From assembly GCA_900618425.1 (NCBI GenBank), contig UZAN01041025.1, positions 18,242-47,449 of the forward strand: DNA of 29,208 nucleotides, given 5' to 3'. Each line of letters starts with the position of its first letter. Within the stretch, counting starts at the first letter, position 1. Both the position numbers and the translations under genes were made by a program. The stretch is from Echinostoma caproni. Its lineage: Eukaryota; Platyhelminthes; Trematoda; Plagiorchiida; Echinostomatidae. Shown in pieces: positions 1-11,984 of this stretch. The notes below the pieces were generated by a model, which made no database searches, had not been told where the DNA came from, and saw only the letters and a list, made by a program, of their open reading frames with translations.

Positions 1-3000
1 AACAATGCGTTCTCCCTATTTTGCTTTACTGCTCCCCTGTAGTGTTTCTCGGTCTATTGAAACAAGACTAAAATTACTGTCGTGAATTGATGATAATAAG
101 CCGTGCATCTTTAATTTCTGCAGAGTAATTAATCACAGAACTTAGTAATGGNTAGTAATGGTTATATGAATTCATGTATGACCTTTGTCAATAAGATTCT
201 AAACGATCCATCTTGACTTATCTTCTTCTCGCTCGCACTCGATCACTCGTTCCTCTTATTGGTATCTCCCCTCTCGAATAAACATTTGTAAAACTCAACT
301 GTATCGTATCTGGCTCAAATCTTGACCAACAAGGAACGAGTCATACATGAATTAAGTCAATCTTTAATTGAATGAATCAAACTTTGCAGACGTTTTTACA
401 CAGCACTTTATTGGATCTGTCTATACTTCTATATTTTCTCCGGTGTGACAACGAGTGTACAATTTTTAACTGAAATGTAAGCATATCTCAGCTCGCAAAA
501 GCTATACAAACACAAAAGTCAACGTGGATTTATTGACATCCGAACCCGAGCATGAAAGGTTGGTAGTCCGTCACACGTGTTGTTTAGAGTTAACCATCAC
601 TAGGTAGCATGTGACATATCAACACTATATGATGTAATGGTCATTCGCCGCGATTTTCACGTTATTTTGATCAGTTATTTGCACAACTCCGTTCACACTT
701 CTCGTTGTTTAATGACATGTCGAGTTTGTTTGATGAATCCACGGACAAAAATTTATGGAACTATGATTATGTGGAAATAATCTCCATGATAGATTGTATT
801 TCTCTTGAAAGAACAGTTCAAGTCCCCCGTAGACAAGCATGCAACTACTTGTGTTTGACGCCCGTCACGGATAGTTCTCCATCACTGAGCTACGGCAACC
901 AAGCCATACACTCATCGATCATCAAGTAGCACAAAATTGTACGCACCAGAGCGGAGTCGGATGACGACTGAACGGCAAAACTCGACAGGTGAAAATAGTC
1001 AGTTCATTCAGACTGGAACATGGTTCGGGTCAAGTTGTCTGCACCACTAGATATTCGTGTGTGAGAGAGAGGGGAAGAAGGTGATCACTGCACACTGACT
1101 CACCGAAAAGTGTGCGGTCATCCACAGATTTGTAGTCACTGTGATTCCTTTGTTCAAAAGATTGAGAAACGAATCAACTTTGAGAGAATGAACTCAGTCA
1201 AATATATGAGTAGATCAATAGGAACCCCAAACTTGGATTTGAATACGCGAAATGCTATTGAGACCATCAACGGTTTTCCACTTATCTTGGGGAATTAGGT
1301 TCAATTGACGCGAATTGCTTTGCTATCTTTGCAAGCTGTGTCGGGGATTGCAATAAATGTGTGCCGCGATTGATACCATCTTCAATTTTTTTGATGAAAT
1401 GTTAGCAAAGTAGCCGCGTCTAAATTGCTAAATAAACTGCTCCGGTAGGCGTTAAAGGAAAAAATGTGTAAATATTCGTCCAACCTTTTCCGCTGATAAT
1501 CGTCTGCGCCTGCTTAACGGGGTGAAAATTGTTTATCTCTGATCACGTTTTCGGTTCAAGATGTTCAAAATATTCTCCAAAGGATCCCAATTAGGCTTAT
1601 GCAATGGTTAACCCGGCTGTTCGAACGTTAAAAAACATCAACTGTGATTTTACCGGAACGACGTGCTATCTATCCTGTCGGGAAATTGTTATTGTAAACC
1701 CTCTATGGACGGCGAGAATAAGATGAGTGTTAGCAGTTTTATTGCAAAGTTGTACTTACTGTTCGGGTACTTTTCAGGGATGCACAATAAGACAAAAGTC
1801 TCCAGCGAAAATTACACCTCATACCAGTAAAAATGCATTGGAGGATAAACAAGAATGCTGAAACCTGTGGATTTCAACCTGACCCCGTGACAGTAGTGCG
1901 TCAGACCATCCGAACGATCCCACTTAACGTGTTTCATTGTTGAAAAACACTCGGTTGCATTGCCCCAATTTAACTAACTCCGTACCCTATCCACTGTATC
2001 CTTAGCCGCATGTGATTTTGAGCTAGTAATGATGCTACTCTCACTTTTTTGCTTAGCCTAGCTGTTGCACATTTCTGGGGGGGGGGGGGCANGACTCTCG
2101 TTTTAATTTTGCCCCTCTCTGTATCTGGTTTCAACCAGTCCTTGTCAGTGTTCCTCTTACCATTGACTATACTGTTGTCTATCCGTTAAGCGTTTTCTTC
2201 TACGTCTCATCTTCGGGCTCTTGGAAAACTAAACGTGCACACACTAAATTTTAGGCAATAATTCATATGCCAAAAATGCATATCGTAAGAACGCCATCTG
2301 TCGGCTACAAACATGTCTTGCTCTCGATCATCCGTGAGCCCTGACAATGATCTGAACAAACATTGTTAAAAATGACATTCATTGGCTCATACGGTACTTG
2401 TTACCCCTTGAACCCAAGCTGAACTTTTTCATATTTGGCACTCTCAGTACACCTTCCGCCCGATACATCAAATTTAGCATAGTTAGAATCAGAAGAATCA
2501 GTGCATTCTACGCCGAGATGATGTAGTTATAAACCCATGATTTCAAAAACGAGAAATCTATAAGGGATGGGTATGGAAATGTGCGAAAAAATGTGTGATT
2601 TTAGCAGCATTTGGTGGAATAGATAAGAATAAGCCGTCCGAAGTCCTTTTTCCCTTTCATATTAGTTTCGATTCTCCAGGAGTCCGATCTATGCAACAAA
2701 TGAGTGCCTTAAAATAGCAAAGTGACTGTGTCACACCTTCATGGCTTTTCAGTTTCAAGTGATATTGATCCCAGTCACTCGATTTGAGTATTTTGCCGAA
2801 TGGGAAGAAAACTCTTTCCACTCGATCATATTAAACTTGAGAGGGTTTTTACGAGACAAAATTTCGTCAACCAACCGATCACAAGATTTCAACAGTATGG
2901 TACTGACTTGAAATACCTTATTCCGGGCTTACTGTTACATTTTTAAACGGGTTAGTTTAATCGGCACTACAATTAAAATGATACATTCATAATAAACGAA

Positions 3001-4574
3001 TAACTGAACAATATTTCGATCAATCACAATCTTTGCCGCTTATCATCAGGTATGCGTTTCCGGTAGTCATTTGCCAAGTTATTCCTATGATTTCCTTATC
3101 TCCTGGATCAATCAGACAATCATTTTGACACTCTTTGACGATGCAGTCGTATTCCGAGACAGTGATATTTCGAGCAGTTCAGTGTTTTACTTAAGCCTTC
3201 TCGATTTGTCAATTCCCAAATGGAACAATAATCATGCATCGGTCCTCGATAGTGGATGAGTAGGATGTGAAGATTAAAAACGTATTTTTCATAAAAGTGA
3301 CCAGATGCTGTTATGGTAGCTAGATTCTGTATTGCAGACCCAGCTAAAATAATCACAAAGCGTATGATTTTCCTTCTACAATGCAGTTCTTAAACCAGTC
3401 ATAATGGAAGAACCCACATTAATGGTTGAGGTTATTATTTTATTGTTGTTGTTATTGTTTTAGTTTTTCCCCCATTCCACACAACTGAGTGATCATTACG
3501 AAGCTATCCTGACGGTGTGGTAGATAGTGTTACATAAATGAAACAATATTGTATATTCAAGACAAGATATGGCGTTATTGTCTCGCAGAGTCTGCATTAC
3601 GCAATATGGATCTGTTTTGCCGATGAACTGCAATGTCAAATATCAAATTCAATTCGTTCCTAACGCGAGATTTTGATCAGAGGAGCCCAAAAGAGCTTCA
3701 CAGCGATGGGCGGTTCCTCAACACCCCGTTTTGGTTGCTGGGCTTTTACTATAAGCCGGAAACGGGACCATGGAGGAAAATCTTCGTTCTCGTCAATTTC
3801 CATTTGTGCATGAACTCATCACGCCTTGAATAAGCAGACGGCTTTGATTTTAGCATGGCTTATCTAGTTGTATCCAATAGTTCTTTAAACCAACACGTTC
3901 ATCACGCTTCTCGTCAAATGCTCCTGAATGTTGCTTAGTGTGTCCACATTCTGTGACCTTACTTACTTAACGGTGAAGAATTTGATGGTGTCTCGATTTT
4001 CGGTTCGCAATTTAATGAACATCAGAGGATTCATTTTTAAATATCTGTATGTAACCAATCACCTCCGGTGGGTAAATCATATTACTGTAGAATTACAAAG
4101 AAGCATTTTTTGGCCTATTACTGCTTCAAACTGTTTTTTTTTTACCTCATGACAGCTTATCAAGCACTTCTTTTTGTATGCATAATGCCCTATTGGCTTT
4201 ATGATCTAGTATTCAAGAATGTCTGACTTATCTGCACCTCTTTTTCTCTCCTTATTTACCCCGGACATCCATTTAAGTGATTTCGTCTTCCTAGTGAGTA
4301 ACTCATATTCACGATTTTTTAAACACTGAAGCTGAACAGAAAAAAATCTCGAAGAACCTTTTCAGGTCATATTGACTCCCTCCCTTCCCACTGCCACCAC
4401 AGCAAACGCCCCAGTCCACCTCTGCAGCTTTCTTGTAATGCCAAGGTTTCTATGTACGCACAAGGACGACCGATATGCTGTAATACACAACTCCGGTCGT
4501 TTTCTCATCAGGTCCTGAATAAATTGTACGTGAACTAACAACTGCATTGTCGCGTTCATATACAGTTGCGTTAT
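1..4574. other. Gene-poor upstream region, no recognisable gene
   Basis: No ORF here has recognisable protein motifs. The longer open stretches (for example 717-929 +, 3071-3259 + and 3633-3833 +) are at most about 75 codons, mostly lack an ATG at their 5' end and look like chance. The region is AT-rich and has a poly(G) run at about 2077-2089 beside an ambiguous base. It could be intergenic DNA or hold the promoter and 5' untranslated exons of the RREB1-like gene; the sequence alone does not decide. Confidence 0.5.
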
Positions 4575-4858
4575 TTTTTTATTACACCCCTAAGTGTAAT
4601 TAACAGCTGATGGGGCGGACCCCATAGTCACGAAGAGCTGCTGTTCAGAGGTAGTAACGGACAACCTAAAAACCCGGGACTTAGAGTGGCGAACCACGTA
4701 AGGCCCCGATAGCTTAGGCGTGGTATTGAACCGGACGACAGCAGATCTGCCTACCACCGAAATTGGGTGGCGGTGGCGGGGCTCGTACCTCGGACCACAG
4801 GGTCCAACGCACACCGGTGACGGCGACTAGACCACTGCGTCACCACCACCGACCTGTC
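4575..4858 (-). mobile_element. tRNA-derived SINE-like element (minus strand)
   Basis: This GC-rich island stands out from its AT-rich surroundings. Read on the minus strand it starts with a tRNA-like head. An A-box match TGGTCTAGTCG (complement of 4824-4834, fitting TRGYNNARNNG) is followed about 35 nt later by a weaker B-box, GGTACGAGCCC (complement of 4779-4789, two differences from GGTTCGANTCC). The minus-strand 3' end runs into an A-rich tail (complement of the T run at about 4574-4580). CGTTAT occurs at both edges (4569-4574 and 4859-4864) and could be a short target-site duplication. A-box, B-box, unrelated body and A-rich tail are the expected parts of a pol III SINE. The ORF inside it on the minus strand is a by-product. 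The family name is unknown to me and the boundaries are approximate. Confidence 0.5.
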
Positions 4859-6649
4859 GTTATATTACTTATATATTCATTCTTCTGATGTTAGGTTTGT
4901 TATGCAGCGGCTGGACATTCACGTTTTGAGATTCACAGTTCCGTTGATCTGACTTGACTATGGCAGTGCATCGTGTGAGGCCTCGTCACAGCCTCACTTT
5001 CCCCTTTGCCTTCGATACACCGAGAGGCATTAAGTTCGTACTAGCACACATTTCCATAAAATCCCGCCGCTTAGGTTCAGATGTACTCGGGGTTTTTCCA
5101 CGAAACGTTTCGAACTCCATGGACTAACCACCATGAAAACCAAAACTTCGACCGGACTTCATGACTTCATGTAACCGCTAAGATCCACAAATGTCCATGA
5201 TTGAGTTTCATAAACAGATTCGTTGTCTATCCAGTCAGAATTTTAATGGTGATGCTGGTGCTGGTTATTTAGCAATCGGTGTACATAGAAAGAACAATGT
5301 TAGTGAAAAGTCAAGGTGTAGAAAAGAGCGGGTCGTTGAATACGCACACACACACGCGAAATACCTGGTGGATGTAACTTTTTTCTGAATTGTGGTGGTG
5401 CTACCATCCCAAGTCTAGTGGCACTTGACCCATGAACAAACCTGTTTTCCGTTCCTCTTGGACTAGAAAAAGCTCATTTTTAGATGTGCCACTCATCTAT
5501 ACGAAATCTGACCTCTCCGAATTGATAGTGTAGATGACCAGACAATCGCACACACATACACGGTGTGTGCGTGTGTGTCTGTGAACGTAGCTGACCTCAC
5601 TCCACCTTGGAGTTAGGAAATGTTTCCTCTTAAACGACACTTACTGAACGCCTCCGCGTGGGGGAGGGGTCTGACTATCTTTCATTTTAATTATATCCGG
5701 TTAGCCTGTAAGATGTTCTCAAGTAGGCACGAATTCGCACGTCAGAAGGATGATGTTATTTCCAGACTTGAGTGGTCCAAAAGGCGGATTAAATAATGTT
5801 AGGATTTGACCTCATCTCCTCAAGCCCAACTCCACCTATGACAGCGAAATTCTTAGCGTTTGTATAAAGTATTTCTGACAGATGGTCTAAAACGTTGAAA
5901 ATCTATAAACTGGTGCACTCCAAATTACCTTTTGACGAAAAAGGTAAGTTTAATGTACAGTCAGACAAATAGAATAAACAAAATTACTTAATTCGCCGAT
6001 ATTTTTCGAAGCAATCCACAGAAGACCAAGGTATGTCTACGTAGCAAGTGAGTTAGCTCACATCCCTTTTATCATACTTTCCGAATGAGTGATGTCCAGT
6101 CAAGTTCGGTCAAGAAAATGTTTTATTACACCGTCTGGTGCCCCACAGAGAAGGATAAACGGAATGCATACATCAGGTTTACCGAGTTAACTGAAAGCTG
6201 TGGGCAGCGCCTAGCAAATACGGTCCGAGTGATATAAAGAGAGACCAAGATAAGAAACTATGGAGGAGCTGTCCGCTTTTGTGCGTGCTTGAAAGTGTTC
6301 GTACTGTGGGTGAGTGGAGCAGATTGTAATACATATAGATAGTACGGGAGCGACAGGAGTCAGGCAAGCTAATTTATTTCAAGTTTTGGTCTGTTGGGAG
6401 GTAATGTGATGAATTATGTGATTTCTAATTAAGCCACACTCCAGACACTACTTCCTCCGACTACTCTTTCAACAATATGGGTAGCCAAAACCGCCCAGCC
6501 AAGGTAAAAGTTTTACGATTGTATGAACTCAAATCGGTATAAAGATCATGCAAATTATCCCCAACCAATATAAGTAACAATAAAAAGGTAAAATATGCTG
6601 TTCTCATGAGCGAATGCAGCATTTCCACTGTATTACAAATAATGAAGGC

Positions 6650-6725
6650 TACCTGCTTGAAACCAAGGAGCTTGGGCCAATACCCGGCCAGAGTATGCAG
6701 GTTCCACCGATCAGGTCAAACGTGA
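6650..6725. repeat. Possible dispersed repeat fragment
   Basis: On the minus strand this stretch reads TTTGACCTGATCGGTGG, then TGCATACTCTGGCCGGG. It resembles part of the foldback repeat at 16388-16639, which has TCGACCTGGTTGGG followed by AAGCATACT and CCGGGCAGCC in the same order and similar spacing. The match is partial and was judged by eye, so relatedness is tentative. Confidence 0.25.
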
Positions 6726-7444
6726 CGCACTAAAGAACTGGGGATCCAGTCTTCAATGTAAACTGTTTCCGTTGATACCAATGATAGTTTGCGTGCCACT
6801 CGCCAGATGGAAGTGTACTGCATCAAAAACCTGACGCACCAACACTCCGACCTGCAAAATCCCACTCGGGGCGTCTTTTGTAGATCCCANAAAAATGGGT
6901 GACAGATGTGTTGTGTGGAAAACTGGGAAATGCCATCATTGCATTTTTTTCATATCTACTTGCGCCATTATTGTGGCTGCTACTGTTACTGTTTTTTCTT
7001 CGTCATGTCCAAGATTCAAGCTCTTTCGTGGTTGTTCAGACAGCCTGCATTGTGCTACACAGTGGCCCACACGAATACACACGCACACAAATAAATACCT
7101 TTAGTCTGTCAAACAGTGGATAAATTGAAGCCTCAAACAAGAAATACCAAAGGTCCAATAGTGTAGCCTATCTAATTTCAATCATTAAATTAACCTGAAA
7201 TGAAATGCCTGCACTGGACTAACAAAGTATCATTTTTAGCCAGATTCGAAAGAGTCCAAACTAAGATAGGCATCAAATTGTCGTGTGGTATCCTGGATAG
7301 TAGTTCAGTTCCTATTATCACCAGGTGGTACAAAACACGCAAACAATTTGACGGCTAAATAGGCCTTCTGGTTTCATGGATTTGCTGCATTATATGTGCT
7401 GAGTACGAGAACTTAAAAAAGGACCAACATATTCTAAATTGAGG

Positions 7445-7530
7445 ATATGGCTAATGGGATAATTATCGATATTCTTCGAACCTTAGGGTAGAAGGTTCGA
7501 ACCCAACTTTGGTGGTAGACATCTTCGCTA
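7445..7530 (+). repeat. tRNA-like / SINE-head remnant with perfect palindrome
   Basis: The sequence AAGGTTCGAACCC (7492-7504) is an exact match to the internal B-box of tRNA promoters (GGTTCGANTCC-like). About 40 nt upstream, ATGGCTAATGGG (7447-7458) resembles an A-box. The flanks do not fold into a full tRNA: the T-arm has mismatches and no acceptor stem pairs. It is therefore more likely a decayed tRNA-derived repeat than a working tRNA. A perfect 10-bp inverted repeat, TTCGAACCTT (7475-7484) and AAGGTTCGAA (7492-7501), spans the B-box. Confidence 0.35.
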
Positions 7531-8635
7531 CCGTTCAGCTCAATATCACGCTTAAAATAGTGGAGCTTTATATGGTTAGTCACTTAGGCTACCGGTTTCC
7601 ATAACTGAACAACAAGTCTTCATGACTATCTGGTTTAGCCTGTTCATCACACATCCTATTCATTACAAAAAAACGGTGTGTAAAACGTTTGTAAGAAGAA
7701 AAATTGAATAACGAAGAAAAAGCGAAAATCAACTAACGATTGAGACGAGTAGAGATTTTTTCATATCTTGTCCTCATAACGTTTTGCATCAGGCTGTTGT
7801 CTATCCCATTCTCATGACTAGGTTGTGTAGTTCTGTGCTGAACACCTTGTGTTCTCATTTTACTCAGTTTTTAATGATCGTTGATGTCCCCACGGACACT
7901 CTCGTCGTTCTAGTGTTAGCACAGATCAGAAAATATTCTTACCAATTCCAGAGTTTTCATTATAGTTCCGAATTTCTCTCATGATTTTGCTGCCTACTGC
8001 CTACTGTACACACACACATACACACAGAGAGTCGTGCACGGTACTCAAAATCATCGGTCTGTCCCTGCTGGTTACTTACGGGCTTGCAAACTCATGAACT
8101 GAGTGCACCGGAATGGGAGGTGAGGTGGTGAAGGTTGAGACAGAATGCGTGAAACGACGAGGTTCTGAACAAACAAATGAATTTCGACAAGCGGTTTGAG
8201 CAGATTGTATTCTCTCAACCCGCGTTGATTGGTCCCTTCGGACCAATTGGAGGCAAGCAAATGCATAGCTCACAACACTGGTTTCGACCAGCTCCAGTCA
8301 GCCTACTCTCAGATGTGAAGCGCGCGCGCTGCTGTCCTTCTTTTTCTCTCTCATCCAACTGCGCATGTCGCGCCGAGAGGGTGAGAGTGCATTGAGCAGG
8401 GCAACCTAACAATACTCATAAAGTGAGAGGGAGGTGATAGAGTCGTGTGTCATGATTGGCTCCTTTAAGATGATGCGCGGAATCAGCCGCATTTGGAGGC
8501 CAGTTTTCACTGTTACTAATATCCTCTGCCTTTCCTGATCGTATTTTGTCTGTGATTATTTATCTCTCCGCATCGGTTTACTGTTTGCATGCATTCTACT
8601 GCCACTCATTCTAAACACATTCGTGTTTGTGACAG

Positions 8636-8805
8636 ATTGTGAACCACTTATTACGGAAACCTCTAGCGCACCAAAACGACAATTATCTTCACCCGTGTAC
8701 AACTCGAACGAAATGGATCCACTCGTATCACCGGCTCTATTGCCTTCTAATTTCTACTACGCGTACAAATATTTCGAATGGCGAGATCATTTAGAACAGC
8801 ACTTG
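8636..8805 (+). CDS. RREB1: RREB1-like gene, first supported coding exon
   Basis: An acceptor (GTGTTTGTGACAG, ending 8635) precedes an open stretch that ends at a strong donor, ACTTG|GTGAGT (8806). The donor is phase 0, which fits the acceptor of the exon at 11331. The only in-frame ATG is at 8713 (purine at -3, G at +4). Translation may start there, giving about 31 residues from this exon (MDPLVSPALLPSN...), or the frame may come from an upstream exon, since codons 8636-8712 are also open and protein-like. The text has no finger and no domain I recognise. Assignment to this gene rests on strand, position, and phase agreement with the next exon. Confidence 0.5.
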
Positions 8806-11330
8806 GTGAGTCTTGCTGCTCAGTTATGCTTACTATTCAAAGTATATTCTTTTCATATGCGTATTGTCAGTCCTTTTTCTGTTAAAAAATTGTTAGTTCT
8901 AAGCGAAAATGGCATCACACTGCCTTTTAGTTGTATTTTCTAGAGTTAATGAGAAACTGCAAAGTTCAAAATGAATGTGTTTCTATCCACTTTGTCCTGG
9001 AATAAGTTTTTGATAAATAAGGAAAACCGGTGTATTGTAGCCGAACGATGACACAGAACACGCCACTGAGTGTCTTCACTTTGGAAATTCGATATTTACT
9101 AGTTGTGCAAGTGAATCCTGCCTCTGACTATAATAACTCATATTCCAATGAAAATATTGTATTGCCGTATCACAAAAAACGTGAAAATTTTACCTGAACC
9201 CGTTGCTGTCAGCGAACACAGCATTATTTTGACCAAGTAGGGAACGTATTGTGTCGTGGGCGCAGTTTTCAGTGTGTTGATAGACCCTACACTATGGTTT
9301 CTGATTTCAAAACGCATCCTTGACATGGATGCATAATTTTTTCTTCATTGTATATACAATGTTGAATTCACGTGATAATAAAAAAATTTCAGATTGGCAC
9401 AAAGTGAGTATACTTCGAGTGAAAGAATGGGAGTTATAATCTTGGCTAGGATACTTCTTTCTGAGAAAACACTCTAACATGACATCATTTGTCTTTTGTT
9501 TTGGACGCGGATTCGATATCGTCCGATATCGTCATTGCAAAATACTCCATCTTGGTGTCATCTTGATTCGAGGTTAAATTGATGATAAGGAGCAATTTAT
9601 ATAACCAGCGAGATGTAATTGGAATTTAATATCGCTGACCAAATCAACTCCTCCCAGTTAATGTTAAATCTTTAGATCATGGATCTATCATACTTATTTT
9701 CACTTTCCTCCCCATATGAAGTGGATGAGATTTAATGATACCTCAGCTGGTAGTATTATTTAATAACCTGCTGAGTACTTACTGACCAGTATTAATTTAT
9801 TGGTTTAATGATCGGTCTGTTATTTGCTGACCAAATATGGGAATTTTCATGATAAAAGCTGATGAATCTATTCGGTTATTGGATGAATGTGAGTCTCTTA
9901 GCTATTTTTATGCTTCAAGTGAATTATCAATTTCTATTTTGTGGTTGTAAACACAGGAAGTCAACCCTAAAACATTTGTATTATTTCTGTTTCTGAATCA
10001 CAACTATAGACTGTATGTATGGTTATTATCCAGCCGTGCGAAAGAAAATTCCCTTTCGCCCGTAATGAATATACCGTTGGTGCTAATATGACCGAGTGGG
10101 AACTGAACCATCGTGCAATCGAACATCTGACAGCAAACTTTAGGTAATGTTTTAGCTACTGTTCAATGGATGTTACTATAAGTTTTGATAAATACATTTG
10201 TAGATTGGTAGATGCTCTATGGACAGAAACCAGAATTTCACTATTTACGGTCGTTATAAACCACTCTTGTGTAATCACAGATTGACCATAATTCCTTGTT
10301 TTGTACGTCCTAAGAAGACAACGATGCCTCCAACTCTGTTAGAAAGATAACTGCTGAAATGAATCGAGATTCCAGATACAAAAAGCTCACAGTAAACGAG
10401 ATGAATGTCATACTGATGTTTGGTTTCTACAGGGACATAAGTAGAATATTGACCAAGATAGCACCTAGTTTTTCCTGCACAAGATAAATCAGAGGTAATT
10501 TGGATTTCAGAGGAAAAAATGAGAAAAGTTATTTATTCTGATTAAGTTTCTTCAGTGACAACGAGTTAGGACATATTTATATTGCTTCCGTTTGACAACT
10601 CCGTTAAATATCAGACGAAAATGAATCATTTAGAATAAAAAGATAATTTTTTGAGTGTGAAAGTGGTAGTTGCATTTTACAAACAAAATTTAATAGTCAA
10701 AGGAATAAACATTACAGACAGGTTATTACAATTCCGGGAGAATGCCACTGATTAACTGTCTATAGTCTCTCAAACATTTTGATTATTAGTTGGTTCCAAT
10801 ATGTCATGGTGACCTACTCGCCCAGTTTGGCCGTCAGGACTATGAATATCGATCAATCAGGCTATCTCCTAATGCAAAGACCATCATCTCCACTACTACC
10901 ATCCACGAGCCACCATCAACCCGATTTTCGGACATTCCGATAGAAATTAAATTAAATTCCTAAACTGGCGTAACGCGTCCTTGTATTGTTGATGTCACAA
11001 GCTCCAGTGGATGATGGTTTTCTTGGGTCGGGACATTTTTGGTCTGAAACGGAGGGAAAGAATTTTCATTTAAATGGTCCACATTTTTTCCTGATTTGGT
11101 CAAGACCAGGATAACAAAAGGGATGGTAGCTGGGTGGATGAATGAGGAGCCATGTAACAGCTGCAGACACCATAAATGAGGTTCGTTCGAGTGGGTTTAC
11201 AAAGTGTGCGGATGGGGTCAATGCACTCTATACGTCTCACGATTAAATGACAACTTTCAGGTTACATCTGCTCATCAGTCATGTCTGTGTGTGCATTATA
11301 CTTATACCGTTTCGTATCCAAATTGTTTAG
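8806..11330. other. Intron (2.5 kb) with one possible small exon
   Basis: AT-rich intron between the 8636 and 11331 exons. Most of it holds nothing I can recognise. The exception is a short open segment at 10034-10143, listed separately, which has coding-like composition and splice-site-like edges. Confidence 0.45.
10034..10143 (+). other. Candidate small exon, unrecognised
   Basis: An open segment follows ATTATCCAG (acceptor-like, 10025-10033) and ends at AACTTTAG|GTAATG (donor-like at 10144). Its frame is open from 10010 and would meet TAA at 10145-10147 if unspliced. The translation starts PCERKFPFARNEYTVGAN, then MTEWELNHRAIEHL, which looks like real protein (charged, few rare residues). 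I do not recognise it. It starts in phase 0, as the 8805 donor requires. It ends in phase 2, however, which would give a stop when joined to the acceptor before 11331. It could belong to an alternative transcript or another gene, or be chance. Confidence 0.3.
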
Positions 11331-11984
11331 ATGAAGGCAAATAAATCAAATTACGAGACCAGTCCAAATCATTTGGTTCATGGTTGGGATACTGTGGACG
11401 GATCATCTGCGCCGCCGACCATCATTTTGAATGTTTTGGAAAACCAGACAAGGTCGACCAAACTATCGGGAATCGCGTCCACAAGCCCACCACAAAATAC
11501 CCCTCTTATGCCAGTTCCCATGCACTATTCAGTATCAAATCCATCCTCAGATATGGGATTGTTGGCAGACGGTGGCGCGACACATCGCTCTCCTACAATG
11601 ACTATCAACAATACGATGGACAGTAGTAGCTGTCTTCCCACCGGAGAAACAATTATCAGTCCGAGCACACGCAACGAGAGTTTAGACTCCACTCACCAAA
11701 ATGAACCGATACCACTGGAATTCTCCTCTCCAGCACCCGATCGGAGTACACACACAGAGGATCACACAGGATCACCCATATCCAACAGCGAACCACGAAT
11801 GTGGCCACATGGGGACACATGGTGGACAAAATTGGAAACTTGTGACGAATCAAGACCGGCTGATTTATCAAAGTCCGGACAATGTGCCGAGTCATCGGAG
11901 CTACTGTCTGGTGAGACGCATTCAGACGGCGAAATGAACATGAGCTCAGAGTCAATGAAACGCAAACCGAGAGAAGATATCAAA
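11331..11984 (+). CDS. RREB1: RREB1-like gene, exon with Ser/Thr-rich region and PxDLS motif
   Basis: The acceptor AATTGTTTAG ends at 11330 and the donor ATCAAA|GTAAGT starts at 11985. Both are phase 0, so the exon holds exactly 218 codons. The product is rich in Ser, Thr, Pro and Asn with no globular domain, typical of the disordered N-terminal part of large finger proteins. It contains PADLSK (11856-11873), an exact PxDLS match, the docking motif for the corepressor CtBP. The exon begins with ATG, so it could also supply a start codon for a shorter isoform. The open frame runs on to 12065 past the donor, but the donor is near-consensus and the next exon is in phase. Confidence 0.72.

Larger units (their letters stand above)
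4865..8635. other. Region upstream of the first supported RREB1-like exon
   Basis: No convincing coding exon. It holds a (CA)n/(GT)n inverted repeat at about 5549-5578, a possible repeat at 6650-6725, a tRNA-like palindrome at 7475-7501, a (CA)n run at about 8008-8024, and a GC-richer patch at about 8080-8400 with a CGCGCGCG run (8321-8328) and a perfect 8-bp hairpin (8228-8235 with 8240-8247). The GC-richer patch, just upstream of the first supported exon, is a reasonable place for a promoter or 5' untranslated exon. An open stretch from ATG 8177 to 8395 ends near a good donor (GTGAGA at 8381), but its phase does not fit the 8636 exon, so I do not call it. Confidence 0.4.

Noticed and set aside
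717..929. Open frame of about 70 codons on the + strand near the left edge
   Set aside because: No recognisable motif, no clear splice sites and composition like its surroundings; length is within chance expectation.
4590..4814. Minus-strand ORF of 74 codons
   Set aside because: It lies wholly inside the GC-rich SINE-like element and has no protein homology I recognise; a by-product of low stop density in GC-rich DNA.
8177..8395. Possible first coding exon of the RREB1-like gene (ATG 8177, text begins MNFDKRFEQIVF)
   Set aside because: It ends near a good donor (GTGAGA at 8381), but that is phase 0 while the exon at 8636 needs phase 1, and there is no similarity to RREB1.
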